This document shows, one piece after another, positions 1 through 6,437 of a stretch of DNA of 9,304 nucleotides. The notes under the pieces are model-generated. The model was not told where the DNA came from. It was given only the letters and a program-made list of their open reading frames with translations, and did no database searches. The first letter of the stretch is position 1. Each line of letters opens with the position of its first letter. Position numbers and translations under genes: made by a program. The stretch comes from Candidatus Woesearchaeota archaeon. Lineage in GTDB: Archaea > Nanobdellota > Nanobdellia > Woesearchaeales > GW2011-AR9. The stretch covers positions 1 through 9,304 of the forward strand of contig JABMOA010000028.1 of assembly GCA_013204355.1 (NCBI GenBank), given 5' to 3'.

Positions 1-224
1 ATTTCTTTTAATTTTAATTCCGCACGAATTAATTTTGTAATTAGCTGTGCTTCTGACACTGATCCTGCCCATGTTACTGCAAAATCGTCATTTAAGATAT
101 GCACTTTATCTGCTCGTTTGTCCGCAATCATGTGACCCACGGTTGCTCTCATATCAGCTGCAAGAACAATACCATCCTTACAGACAATTCCTACTGTTGT
201 AGTACCTGTTTTTAATTGATCCAT
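1..224 (-). CDS. psmB: Proteasome beta subunit, N-terminal part (runs off the window)
   Basis: This is the start of the catalytic beta subunit of the archaeal 20S proteasome, an N-terminal nucleophile hydrolase that degrades unfolded or tagged cytoplasmic proteins inside a barrel capped by alpha subunits. Translation from the ATG at 222-224 gives MDQLKTGTTTVGIV and continues 74 codons to the window edge. The propeptide is only seven residues (MDQLKTG), and cleavage before Thr8 would expose the catalytic Thr1. Counting from it, Asp24 is mature Asp17 and Lys40 is mature Lys33, so the visible catalytic residues are all present. The phrase DGIVLAADMRAT is the family's usual first strand region, and A-x-L-I-T-K-L-I-R-A-E-L matches the following helix. 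The gene lies 93 bases downstream of mutL in the same direction but has its own promoter. The rest of the protein lies beyond position 1. Confidence 0.93.
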   Translation of the reverse strand, partial: MDQLKTGTTTVGIVCKDGIVLAADMRATVGHMIADKRADKVHILNDDFAVTWAGSVSEAQLITKLIRAELKLKE

Positions 225-231
225 ATTTTAA

Positions 232-293
232 CACCCTAGAAAAGTTTTTTCAACCTCTTGTTTATATATGTGAATGTGAGTCATATTTATAAA
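232..293 (-). promoter_or_regulatory. psmB promoter and ribosome binding site
   Basis: Two TATA-like boxes lie in the spacer before psmB, at 261-268 and 283-293 (minus strand ATTTATAAATA). The nearer one predicts a transcript start near 239 and a leader of about 15 bases; the farther one predicts a leader of about 38. A GGGTG at 232-236, seven bases before the ATG, fits the archaeal Shine-Dalgarno core GGTG, so this gene probably has a leader, unlike most others here. Which box is used is not decided by the sequence. Confidence 0.5.
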
Positions 294-317
294 TCTTTTG
301 GGTTAAATGTCATTAAT

Positions 318-2153
318 TCAACCACATCTCTTGAACTTCTTCTCCAATTCAAATGCTTCTGTTTTAATCATAGTTGGACGTCCATGTGGACATGTGTAAG
401 GGAAATCTGTTTTTTGTAAATCTGAGAGGATTTTTGTCATTTCATTAATTGTTAATTCATCGCCGGCCATTACAGCAGATCTACATGCCATTCTTGTGAT
501 AATGAGTTCTTTCAATTCTTGAAGTGTATTCCGACCAACAACTAATTCATGTAATACCACATGAAACAAATCTCGTGGTTGTAATCTTCCAAAGACAGAA
601 GGCACTGATTTGAGAATGAATGTATTACTACCAAATGGTTCTACATCAAATCCCATTCTTGCCAATTCTTCAATATTTTCTTCCACCAACACTTTTTCTG
701 CAGCTGTTAATTCCAATACGCCTCCTTGCAATAATTCTTGGACATCTACAGAAGCGTCTTTGAATTGTTTCATGAATTTTTCATACATCACACGTTCATG
801 GGCTGCATGTTGATCAATGAATAGAACGCCTCCCTCAGTTTCAGCGACAAAGAAGGTTTTATGAACTTGTCCAAAAATTTTCATCTGTGGTAATTTTTCT
901 ACAACTTGTTCTATTTCTTTAACAGATTCAGAGATTTTCCCATAATTTCCTTTTTCAATCACTTCTTCTTCTGGTGTGACATAAGAACCACCATCATAAG
1001 ATTCTGAATAAGAATTTGAATTAGAAGAAAAAGAATCATCAGAGTAAAAAGCAGTTGATTCTTCAACTTTTAATGTTGTTTGTGCTGAAGGTTCAAAGGT
1101 ATAGGTCTTGCGTACTTGTGCCCCCATGGTTAATGCTTCGGATTCTAAATCTATTAAAGGAATCAAATTATGTTTTTCTAAAATTTTAACAACTGACTGT
1201 GTTAAAGCTTTACGTACTTCATCAATCTGATCTATTTTAATTTCCATCTTTTGTGGATGTACATTGACATCAACATTTTGTGGATTTAATGTTAAACTTA
1301 AGACAAAGATTGGGTGTTTGTTCACAAATAATCGTGATTTGTATCCTTCATAAACAGCATCTGTTAATTCTTTACTTCTTACCCACCTATTGTTCACGAA
1401 GAATACTTGTTGAGTTTTATCATTACGTGAATTTAGTGGTTTACAAACCAGTCCCTCTATCCTTACCAAATCATCTTCGTAATCTATTTCCAATAATTCT
1501 TTTGCGATAGAAACCCCATAAATGGATGCAACATTACTTCGTTGATTTTCCATAGAAGGAGCATTGAGTAATTCGTGGTTTTCATGTGTTAATTTGAAAT
1601 CAACATCTTCATGTAATAATGCATAATGTGTGACAACATCAATAATGTGCCGTAATTCAACAGCATCTGTTTTAAGAAATTTTTTTCTTACCGGTGTATT
1701 GAAAAAGAGATTACGAATTTCAATGATTGTTCCTTCATCACATCCAACTTCTCCTTCGCTAATCACATGACCTCCTTCCAATACTAAATTAAATCCTTCT
1801 AATTGATCTTTCTGTTTTGTGATCAAAGAAAATAGGGAAATTGCTGCAATACTTGCAAGCGCTTCTCCCCTAAATCCTAATGTTTCAATAGAAAACAAAT
1901 CCTCTGTATGTTTTATTTTAGATGTTGCATGCCTAAGAATAGATTTTCGTGCATCTTCTTCAGTCATTCCTTTCCCATTATCTGCAATTTTAATCAAATC
2001 TTGCCCAGAATTCTTAATATCCACATAAATACTTGTTGCACCTGCATCAAGCGCATTTTCAATAAGTTCCTTCACAACAGATGCCGGCCGTTCTACAACT
2101 TCTCCTGCTGCGATTTTGTTGATAAGATCTTCAGATAAAATGTTGATTGTCAT
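318..2153 (-). CDS. mutL: DNA mismatch repair protein MutL, endonuclease-type
   Basis: MutL couples mismatch recognition by MutS to strand incision and excision. The 611 residues are full length for the family. The N-terminal GHKL ATPase domain (about 1-330) starts with the typical I-N-K-I-A-A-G-E-V-V-E-R-P run. It carries KELIENALDAGA with the expected catalytic Glu29 and Mg-binding Asn33, DNGKG at 58-62, and GFRGEALASIA at 93-103. A linker rich in Ser, Asp and Glu (about 340-420) follows. The C-terminal dimerisation domain (about 424-611) has the nuclease motif DQHA-x2-E-x4-E at 447-458, ACR at 556-558 and CPHGRP at 588-593, so it should nick DNA itself. No MutS gene is in the window. MutL is patchy in archaea and usually attributed to transfer from bacteria. 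A TATA box about 28 bases upstream supports this start and a leaderless mRNA. Confidence 0.97.
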   Translation of the reverse strand: MTINILSEDLINKIAAGEVVERPASVVKELIENALDAGATSIYVDIKNSGQDLIKIADNGKGMTEEDARKSILRHATSKIKHTEDLFSIETLGFRGEALASIAAISLFSLITKQKDQLEGFNLVLEGGHVISEGEVGCDEGTIIEIRNLFFNTPVRKKFLKTDAVELRHIIDVVTHYALLHEDVDFKLTHENHELLNAPSMENQRSNVASIYGVSIAKELLEIDYEDDLVRIEGLVCKPLNSRNDKTQQVFFVNNRWVRSKELTDAVYEGYKSRLFVNKHPIFVLSLTLNPQNVDVNVHPQKMEIKIDQIDEVRKALTQSVVKILEKHNLIPLIDLESEALTMGAQVRKTYTFEPSAQTTLKVEESTAFYSDDSFSSNSNSYSESYDGGSYVTPEEEVIEKGNYGKISESVKEIEQVVEKLPQMKIFGQVHKTFFVAETEGGVLFIDQHAAHERVMYEKFMKQFKDASVDVQELLQGGVLELTAAEKVLVEENIEELARMGFDVEPFGSNTFILKSVPSVFGRLQPRDLFHVVLHELVVGRNTLQELKELIITRMACRSAVMAGDELTINEMTKILSDLQKTDFPYTCPHGRPTMIKTEAFELEKKFKRCG

Positions 2154-2176
2154 ATAGAATTTGGGAGATTTAGGGG

Positions 2177-2211
2177 TATATATTTATTTTGGTGATGGAA
2201 ACATTTTAATA
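2177..2211. promoter_or_regulatory. Divergent promoter region of mutL and the DUF2062 gene
   Basis: The 80-base spacer between the divergent starts holds TATATATTTA at 2177-2186, whose centre is about 28 bases from the mutL ATG on the minus strand. A weaker TTTTAATA at 2204-2211 is centred about 26 bases before the DUF2062 ATG on the plus strand. Both spacings predict leaderless transcripts. The first box could also serve the plus strand, giving a leader of about 26 bases. No Shine-Dalgarno-like sequence is close to either start. Confidence 0.5.
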
Positions 2212-2233
2212 TCAAACACACAATCATTGAAAC

Positions 2234-2737
2234 ATGCGAAGAATTCTCCTAGAAAAAGAAAAGTTAGTAAAACTGTGGAAAGAACACAAGTTCAAAGACC
2301 TTCTAAAACTCATCGCAACGGGCAACAACACACCTCATCAGGTTGCGCTTGGATCTGCAATTGGACTGTTTGTGTCTATAATTCCAACATTTGTTGTAGG
2401 GATGTTGATTGCGCTATATATTGCATGGGACCGTAAATTGAATATGCTTTCTACATTTCTTGGTACAATGATTGTAAATCCATTTACGTTTCCTTTTGTC
2501 TATTTTGCAGATTATACACTTGGAGATTATATTATATCACATAAGATCCCTTTAAGCTTTCCAACATCACAACCAATCACAGCATATGCTTCACGTTTAT
2601 ATTTGGGTGGTTTTGTGTTTGCAGTGATTGCTTCTATAATCCTGTATATTGCGGTCTATTATGTGGCAAAATATTATCAGGAAAAACATTTAAACGAAAA
2701 AATTAAAGGGATTAAAATTTTCAAAAAAGGAAAATAA
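2234..2737 (+). CDS. DUF2062 family small membrane protein
   Basis: A 167-residue protein of the DUF2062 family, membrane proteins of unknown biochemical role. What can be seen is an N-terminal charged amphipathic stretch (1-32) and then the family core. The core begins TPHQVALGSAIGLFVSIIP at about 33-51, with a membrane helix to about 64. A second helix has G-T-M-I-V-N-P-F-T-F-P-F-V-Y (77-90), matching the family's conserved N-P-[FLT]-T-x-P motif. The third helix is at about 122-146, followed by a basic tail (KIKGIKIFKKGK) that should stay in the cytoplasm. The start is the ATG at 2234; TTTTAATA 26 bases upstream supports it. The gene is divergent from mutL and is followed by a hairpin-containing spacer, so it is probably transcribed alone. 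In bacteria some DUF2062 domains are fused to glycosyltransferases, but no such domain is present here. Confidence 0.85.
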   Translation: MRRILLEKEKLVKLWKEHKFKDLLKLIATGNNTPHQVALGSAIGLFVSIIPTFVVGMLIALYIAWDRKLNMLSTFLGTMIVNPFTFPFVYFADYTLGDYIISHKIPLSFPTSQPITAYASRLYLGGFVFAVIASIILYIAVYYVAKYYQEKHLNEKIKGIKIFKKGK

Positions 2738-2746
2738 AAATCCCAA

Positions 2747-2803
2747 CGGAGCAAGCTCCGGGGTATTGAACCCAGCAAGAAATAAAAAAAATCAGAGATT
2801 TTT
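2747..2803. repeat. Cluster of small inverted repeats, terminator-like
   Basis: Three short inverted repeats follow one another in the 116-base spacer. CGGAGC-AA-GCTCCG (2747-2760) has a 6-base stem and is unusually GC-rich for this window. GGGT-ATTGA-ACCC (2761-2773) has a 4-base stem. AAAAATC-AGA-GATTTTT (2787-2803) has a 7-base stem ending in five T, which could end plus-strand transcription from the DUF2062 gene. The arrangement resembles dispersed intergenic palindromic repeats, but only one copy is in this window, so a repeat family is not shown. Confidence 0.45.
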
Positions 2804-2825
2804 GAACTTCCCAAAAAAGGAAAAC

Positions 2826-2832
2826 TTATAAA
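2826..2832 (+). promoter_or_regulatory. TATA box of the DUF212 gene
   Basis: TTATAAA at 2826-2832, preceded by a purine-rich AAGGAAAAC that could act as a BRE, is centred 25 bases before the ATG at 2854. This predicts a leaderless transcript, and there is no ribosome binding site. Confidence 0.6.
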
Positions 2833-2853
2833 CTAAAAAAATATTCTAACAAT

Positions 2854-3261
2854 ATGAATAAAATTCTCTTAGCTGTATTGTTTGCAGGATTCGGTACACA
2901 ATTAGTTAAATTGATTGCACTGTGGTTCAAACATAAGACCCTTACATTTAAAGATTTATTTGTAACTGGAGGTATGCCTTCATCACATTCAGCGTTTGTT
3001 GTTTCTTTGACTACTATTATTTATCTGGTGGAAGGTGCATCAACAACATTCGCAATATCCATAGTATTTGCAATGATTGTGCTAAGAGATGCATATGGTG
3101 TGCGAAGAACGGTTGGTGAAGAAGGTTTATTACTGCAAGAAATTATTCAAAAATTAAAGATTAAAAAGCAAACACATTTTGCAATGGGCCATACACCTTT
3201 GCAGGTTATAATTGGATCATTGATTGGGTTTATTGTTGCATGGATTGTATTCTTGATTTAA
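2854..3261 (+). CDS. Divergent PAP2 family membrane protein (DUF212)
   Basis: A 135-residue integral membrane protein of the DUF212 family, related to PAP2 acid phosphatases and to Bacillus YuiD. Family hallmarks are visible in order: TGGMPSSHSA at 38-47, LRDAYGVRR at 77-85 and GHTPLQVIIGSLIG at about 112-125. Hydrophobic helices lie at about 4-24, 45-60, 65-78 and 115-135. The SSH and GHTP histidines correspond to PAP2-like active-site positions, so a lipid phosphate phosphatase role is plausible, but the family's substrate is not established. Length is slightly under the roughly 140-160 usual in bacteria. The start is fixed by the TATA box 25 bases upstream. The next gene, 68 bases downstream in the same direction, has its own TATA box. 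Confidence 0.9.
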   Translation: MNKILLAVLFAGFGTQLVKLIALWFKHKTLTFKDLFVTGGMPSSHSAFVVSLTTIIYLVEGASTTFAISIVFAMIVLRDAYGVRRTVGEEGLLLQEIIQKLKIKKQTHFAMGHTPLQVIIGSLIGFIVAWIVFLI

Positions 3262-3299
3262 GGTAAATTCTATTTTTGATAGTATTAAAAATAACAAAC

Positions 3300-3307
3300 T
3301 ATAAATA
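3300..3307 (+). promoter_or_regulatory. TATA box of nnrE
   Basis: TATAAATA at 3300-3307 is centred about 26 bases before the ATG at 3330, the spacing expected for transcription starting at or next to the start codon. The DUF212 gene ends only 39 bases before this box; a T5 run at about 3271-3275 may help separate the two transcripts. Confidence 0.65.
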
Positions 3308-3329
3308 ATATTAAATCTCCCAACCCATT

Positions 3330-3974
3330 ATGATCACAATCAAAGAAATGACGGCTTTGGAACGTGCAGCTGCAAAAAAAGGGATATTTCCAAGTATTTT
3401 AATGGAGAATGCTGGGAAAGAGGTAGGAAGAGTTCTAAATGAGAAGTTTGATTTGCGTGATAAACACCTTGTTGTATTTGCAGGATCTGGTAATAATGCA
3501 GGAGATGGATTTGTAGCAGCGCGAGAATGTTTAGAAATATGTCCAACAATCATTTTATTTTTTGGTTCCGAACAACAACTTTCTGAAGAAGCCAAAGAAA
3601 ATTATGATAAAATTAAAGATGCTGTCACAGTTGTACAAATTCTTTCTGAAGAAGATTTAAAAAATTTCCAATTTCAGAAAGGACATCAGTTAGTATTGTT
3701 AGATGCATTGCTAGGTACTGGCGTTAAAGGAGAAGTCATAAATCCAATCTTATTAGGAATTGATTTCTTTAATCAAGTGGAAGGAATTAAAGTATCTATT
3801 GATGTTCCTTCTGGATTAAATCCAGATACGGGAGAAGGAAGTAAAAGTTGTGATGTCGAATTAGTGATTGCATTACATGACATCAAGGCTGGTTTGATGA
3901 GTTTAGAAGAGAAGACTATTGTTGTTGATATTGGTTTAAATCAAAAATCAGTTAACTTGGTAACAGAAGAATAA
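3330..3974 (+). CDS. nnrE: NAD(P)H-hydrate epimerase (YjeF N-terminal domain only)
   Basis: This enzyme interconverts the R and S epimers of damaged NAD(P)H hydrates so that the partner dehydratase NnrD can repair them. The 214 residues correspond to the YjeF_N domain alone; the NnrD kinase-like domain often fused to it is absent, and no separate NnrD lies in the window. The Rossmann-like fold markers are LMENAG at 24-29, the nucleotide-binding loop GSGNNAGDGFVAAR at 52-65 (usual form NNGGDG, so one Gly is Ala), DALLGTG at 125-131 and DVPSGLNPDTG at 158-168. The TATA box 26 bases upstream supports the ATG at 3330. The last 34 bases overlap the end of the convergent orc1/cdc6 gene. Confidence 0.93.
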   Translation: MITIKEMTALERAAAKKGIFPSILMENAGKEVGRVLNEKFDLRDKHLVVFAGSGNNAGDGFVAARECLEICPTIILFFGSEQQLSEEAKENYDKIKDAVTVVQILSEEDLKNFQFQKGHQLVLLDALLGTGVKGEVINPILLGIDFFNQVEGIKVSIDVPSGLNPDTGEGSKSCDVELVIALHDIKAGLMSLEEKTIVVDIGLNQKSVNLVTEE

Positions 3975-5008
3975 CTTACCATTGTTGTATTTCCTGCAGT
4001 GCCAGATATTTTTTCAGTGGAAATATACTTCCCTTCACTAAGTTTTGTAATACGTCTGTGGAAACTTTTGTAACTCATTTCTCCACCCTGTTCTATAAAC
4101 GCATTATAAAGATCACCAACTTTTTTACCACTATTATTTTTCACAATTTCCAACACAAATAATAAATCTTCTTCTAAAGATTCTTTTGGTTTAATATGAA
4201 AATCATCTACATTTTTCACAGCTTGTGCAACTTGTTCCAATCCTATTTTTCGTAAACTTTTGTCTTCTGCTGCAGATCCTGCTTCTTTCATAAGATATAA
4301 TCCTATTCTAACATCATTAGTTTCCACACATTTTTCAACAAGTTCATCAAACGCTTCTTCATCCCACACCCCTGGTACAAAAGCGTAATCCCTTCGTTGT
4401 TTCAAAATTCCTGCAATTTCTGATTGATTGTATGGTCTAAAAAAAAGAAATTCAGGATTTAATCTACTTCTAATTCGTTCATCCATGTCTGAATATGAAT
4501 CTCTATAATTTGTCAGAAGAAAAATTGATTTCCGATAAATGTCTTCTAAAATTGTATAAAGAAAATCAGTATCCTCCAATTTATCAATTTCATCAAAAAT
4601 AAACACAACTGATCCTTTGTTTAATCTATCTTTCATTAACCCAAACAATTCGCTCGTTTTTTTATGTTGAATAAATTTATATCCTAAATCTTGACAAATA
4701 CGATAGAACACCTTGTAAGTTGTATTTTCTTTCCAACAATTAATATAGATTGGAAGAACTTCATCTGATTCCTCTTCCAATTCTCTGAGAACATGTTTAC
4801 ATGCGGTAGTTTTTCCAATGCCAGGTGCACCATATACAAATACATTACGTCCATTATGTCCTTGAAGTAATGGCCTAATCGCTACTGCAAATCGTTGTTG
4901 TTCATTTTCTCTTCCAAACAAAATTTTTGGTTGGAAATCATATCCTAAAAAAAGAGTATCCCGAAATATAGATTCTCCACTTCTAAGCATATCTTTAAAC
5001 ATAGACAT
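3941..5008 (-). CDS. cdc6: Orc1/Cdc6 family replication initiator
   Basis: An AAA+ ATPase that binds archaeal replication origins and loads the MCM helicase. The N-terminal approach (LGYDFQPKILFGRENE, 21-36) is typical of the family. Walker A is GAPGIGKT at 60-67, Walker B FIFDE at 136-140, and the sensor 1 Asn is probably N167 in LLTNYRD. An arginine-finger region RIRSRL lies at 178-183, and sensor 2 is N-D-V-R-I-G-L-Y-L-M with Arg224. The last 70-80 residues form a winged-helix DNA-binding domain (MSYKSFHRRITKLSEGKYIS). At 355 residues it is a little shorter than most archaeal homologues (about 370-410). Met1 and Met3 are both possible starts; a TATA box 26 bases before Met1 favours it. The gene lies 42 bases after serS with its own promoter. 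No clear origin recognition box was seen nearby, so this need not be the origin. Confidence 0.93.
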   Translation of the reverse strand: MSMFKDMLRSGESIFRDTLFLGYDFQPKILFGRENEQQRFAVAIRPLLQGHNGRNVFVYGAPGIGKTTACKHVLRELEEESDEVLPIYINCWKENTTYKVFYRICQDLGYKFIQHKKTSELFGLMKDRLNKGSVVFIFDEIDKLEDTDFLYTILEDIYRKSIFLLTNYRDSYSDMDERIRSRLNPEFLFFRPYNQSEIAGILKQRRDYAFVPGVWDEEAFDELVEKCVETNDVRIGLYLMKEAGSAAEDKSLRKIGLEQVAQAVKNVDDFHIKPKESLEEDLLFVLEIVKNNSGKKVGDLYNAFIEQGGEMSYKSFHRRITKLSEGKYISTEKISGTAGNTTMVSYSSVTKLTDF

Positions 5009-5030
5009 TCACTTTTAGAAGAAGACGTTG

Positions 5031-5038
5031 TTTATATT
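5031..5038 (-). promoter_or_regulatory. TATA box of cdc6
   Basis: On the minus strand AATATAAA at 5031-5038 is centred about 26 bases before the ATG at 5008, predicting a leaderless mRNA. It sits within the 42-base gap after serS, so cdc6 can be transcribed independently of the synthetase gene. Confidence 0.55.
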
Positions 5039-5050
5039 GTTTGTGGGAAT

Positions 5051-6337
5051 TTAAACTAATGATTTCCCGATTTCTGTAATTCCACACATAAATGGTTGCA
5101 GAACTTTCGGAACTTTCACAGTACCTTTTTTTGTTTGATAATGTTCTAGAATTGCAACCATGATCCGACTGGTAGCTAACGCTGTATTATTCAATGTATG
5201 CACAACTTCACGTTTATTATCTTTATTCACATATTTGATTCCTAATTTTCGTGCTTGGTAATCAGTACAGTTGGATAAAGATACAATTTCTCCATAATCT
5301 TTTGTGGTTGGTCTATAAACTTCAATGTCATAACTTTTATGTTTCCATGCACTTAAATCACCACTACAAATTTCTAACACTCTATAGGGTAATTTTAATT
5401 TTTTGAGAATTTCTTCTGTATTTTTCAAAAGTTCATCAAACATTTTATCACTCTCTTCTGGTTTACAGAAAATGAATTGTTCTACCTTGTTAAATTGATG
5501 TGTTCGCCACAATCCTTTTTCGTTAATTCCGTGTGCCCCTATTTCCTTCCTGAAACACATGGAGTATGAAAAATATTTTCGTGGTAAATCTTTTGCGTCA
5601 AAAACATCTTGGTTATGGTATCCCAAAATTGCATGTTCACTTGTGCCAATTAATGCTAAATCTTCACTTCCAATTGAATAAATTGTTTGCTCCCATTCGC
5701 CTACATCAATTGCGGCACCTAAAATTTCTTTCCGTACCATTAATGGAGGTTCTAAATAATGATACCCTTGTTTATACATGAATTGAATTGCAAATTGAAT
5801 TAAGGCTTGATTTAATAATCCTAGTTCTCCTTGCAAATAATAAAAACCACTTCCTGACACATCAGAAGCCTTATCAAAATTTGCAATACCAAGAGACTCA
5901 CATAATTCTACGTGATTCTTAATCTCAAAATTAAATTCAGAAATTTTTCCTACTTTTCTAAGTTCAACATTTTCAGAATCATCTTTTCCTTTGGGAACTG
6001 AATGGTGCATGAGGTTACTTAACTTACCAAGTTCAATATCCCTCTTATGCAAAGAATCTTCAACTTGATCTTCTAATTTCTTGATGTCTGATGCAACTGA
6101 TTGCATTTCTTTGATTTTCTTTTGTGCAGTTTTTTCATCTTTTGCTTTCTTAGCTTTGTTAATTTCTTCAGAAACAATATTACGCGTTTGTTTTAACTTT
6201 TCAACGTTCTTTTTCCCATCACGCCATTGGGCATCTAATTTTAGAACTGAATCAACTCTTTCAGGATTGTGATTTTTCTTAATTTCATTATCCCTCACTT
6301 GATCAGGATGTTCACGTACAAAGTTGATGTCTAACAT
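5051..6337 (-). CDS. serS: Seryl-tRNA synthetase
   Basis: A class II aminoacyl-tRNA synthetase that charges tRNA-Ser, and tRNA-Sec where present. The 428 residues match the standard form, not the rare methanogen-type SerRS. The N-terminus MLDINFVREHPDQVR and the long charged coiled-coil arm (about 27-105) bind the tRNA long variable arm. Class II motif 1 is around 180-210, and the TSEHA loop at 232-236 corresponds to the usual T-x-E serine-binding loop. Motif 2 is FRKEIGAHG through RTHQFNKVEQF (262-288). Motif 3 is LNNTALATSRIMVAILEHYQ (382-401) with invariant Arg391. The NNTALATSR version, in place of the bacterial NGSGLAVGR, is the eukaryal/archaeal-like variant. The start is supported by a TATA box 25 bases upstream. 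The next gene upstream is divergent, and cdc6 lies downstream in tandem. Confidence 0.97.
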   Translation of the reverse strand: MLDINFVREHPDQVRDNEIKKNHNPERVDSVLKLDAQWRDGKKNVEKLKQTRNIVSEEINKAKKAKDEKTAQKKIKEMQSVASDIKKLEDQVEDSLHKRDIELGKLSNLMHHSVPKGKDDSENVELRKVGKISEFNFEIKNHVELCESLGIANFDKASDVSGSGFYYLQGELGLLNQALIQFAIQFMYKQGYHYLEPPLMVRKEILGAAIDVGEWEQTIYSIGSEDLALIGTSEHAILGYHNQDVFDAKDLPRKYFSYSMCFRKEIGAHGINEKGLWRTHQFNKVEQFIFCKPEESDKMFDELLKNTEEILKKLKLPYRVLEICSGDLSAWKHKSYDIEVYRPTTKDYGEIVSLSNCTDYQARKLGIKYVNKDNKREVVHTLNNTALATSRIMVAILEHYQTKKGTVKVPKVLQPFMCGITEIGKSLV

Positions 6338-6358
6338 GGCTTGAGGGAGTTTGTTTGA

Positions 6359-6366
6359 TTATATAA
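6359..6366 (-). promoter_or_regulatory. TATA box of serS
   Basis: TTATATAA at 6359-6366 is a palindrome centred about 25 bases before the serS ATG at 6337 (minus), predicting a leaderless transcript. It lies in the 100-base divergent spacer shared with the membrane protein gene. Confidence 0.6.
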
Positions 6367-6390
6367 AAGTTCCTCCCAACCAAAAGAAAC

Positions 6391-6434
6391 ATATATAAAC
6401 TCAAAAATAATCTCTCTACTTGAAAAAAGAGTGA
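6391..6434 (+). promoter_or_regulatory. Promoter and leader of the 463-residue membrane protein
   Basis: ATATATAA at 6391-6398 is centred about 43 bases before the ATG at 6438, predicting a leader of about 17 bases. That leader holds GAGTGA at 6429-6434, close to the archaeal Shine-Dalgarno GGTGA but only three bases from the ATG, which is tight. A GTG at 6441 directly after the ATG would be a poorer start. Confidence 0.45.
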
Positions 6435-6437
6435 AAA

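Noticed and set aside
1280..1510. Open frame of 76 codons on the strand opposite mutL
   Set aside because: It lies wholly inside the well supported mutL gene, has no promoter and its translation shows no family features; it is an antisense shadow.
2161..2436. Alternative frame of 91 codons overlapping the start of the DUF2062 gene
   Set aside because: It begins at a non-ATG codon in the mutL promoter and runs out of frame with the clear DUF2062 homology.
4013..4023. TTCAGTGGAAA resembles the core of an archaeal origin recognition box next to cdc6
   Set aside because: It is a single, partial copy inside the cdc6 coding sequence, with no G-run, no second inverted copy and no AT-rich unwinding region; chance match is likely.
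5045..5068. GGGAA...TTCCC inverted repeat at the end of serS as a terminator
   Set aside because: The stem is five bases with a 14-base loop, spans the serS stop codon and is not followed by a T-run on the minus strand.
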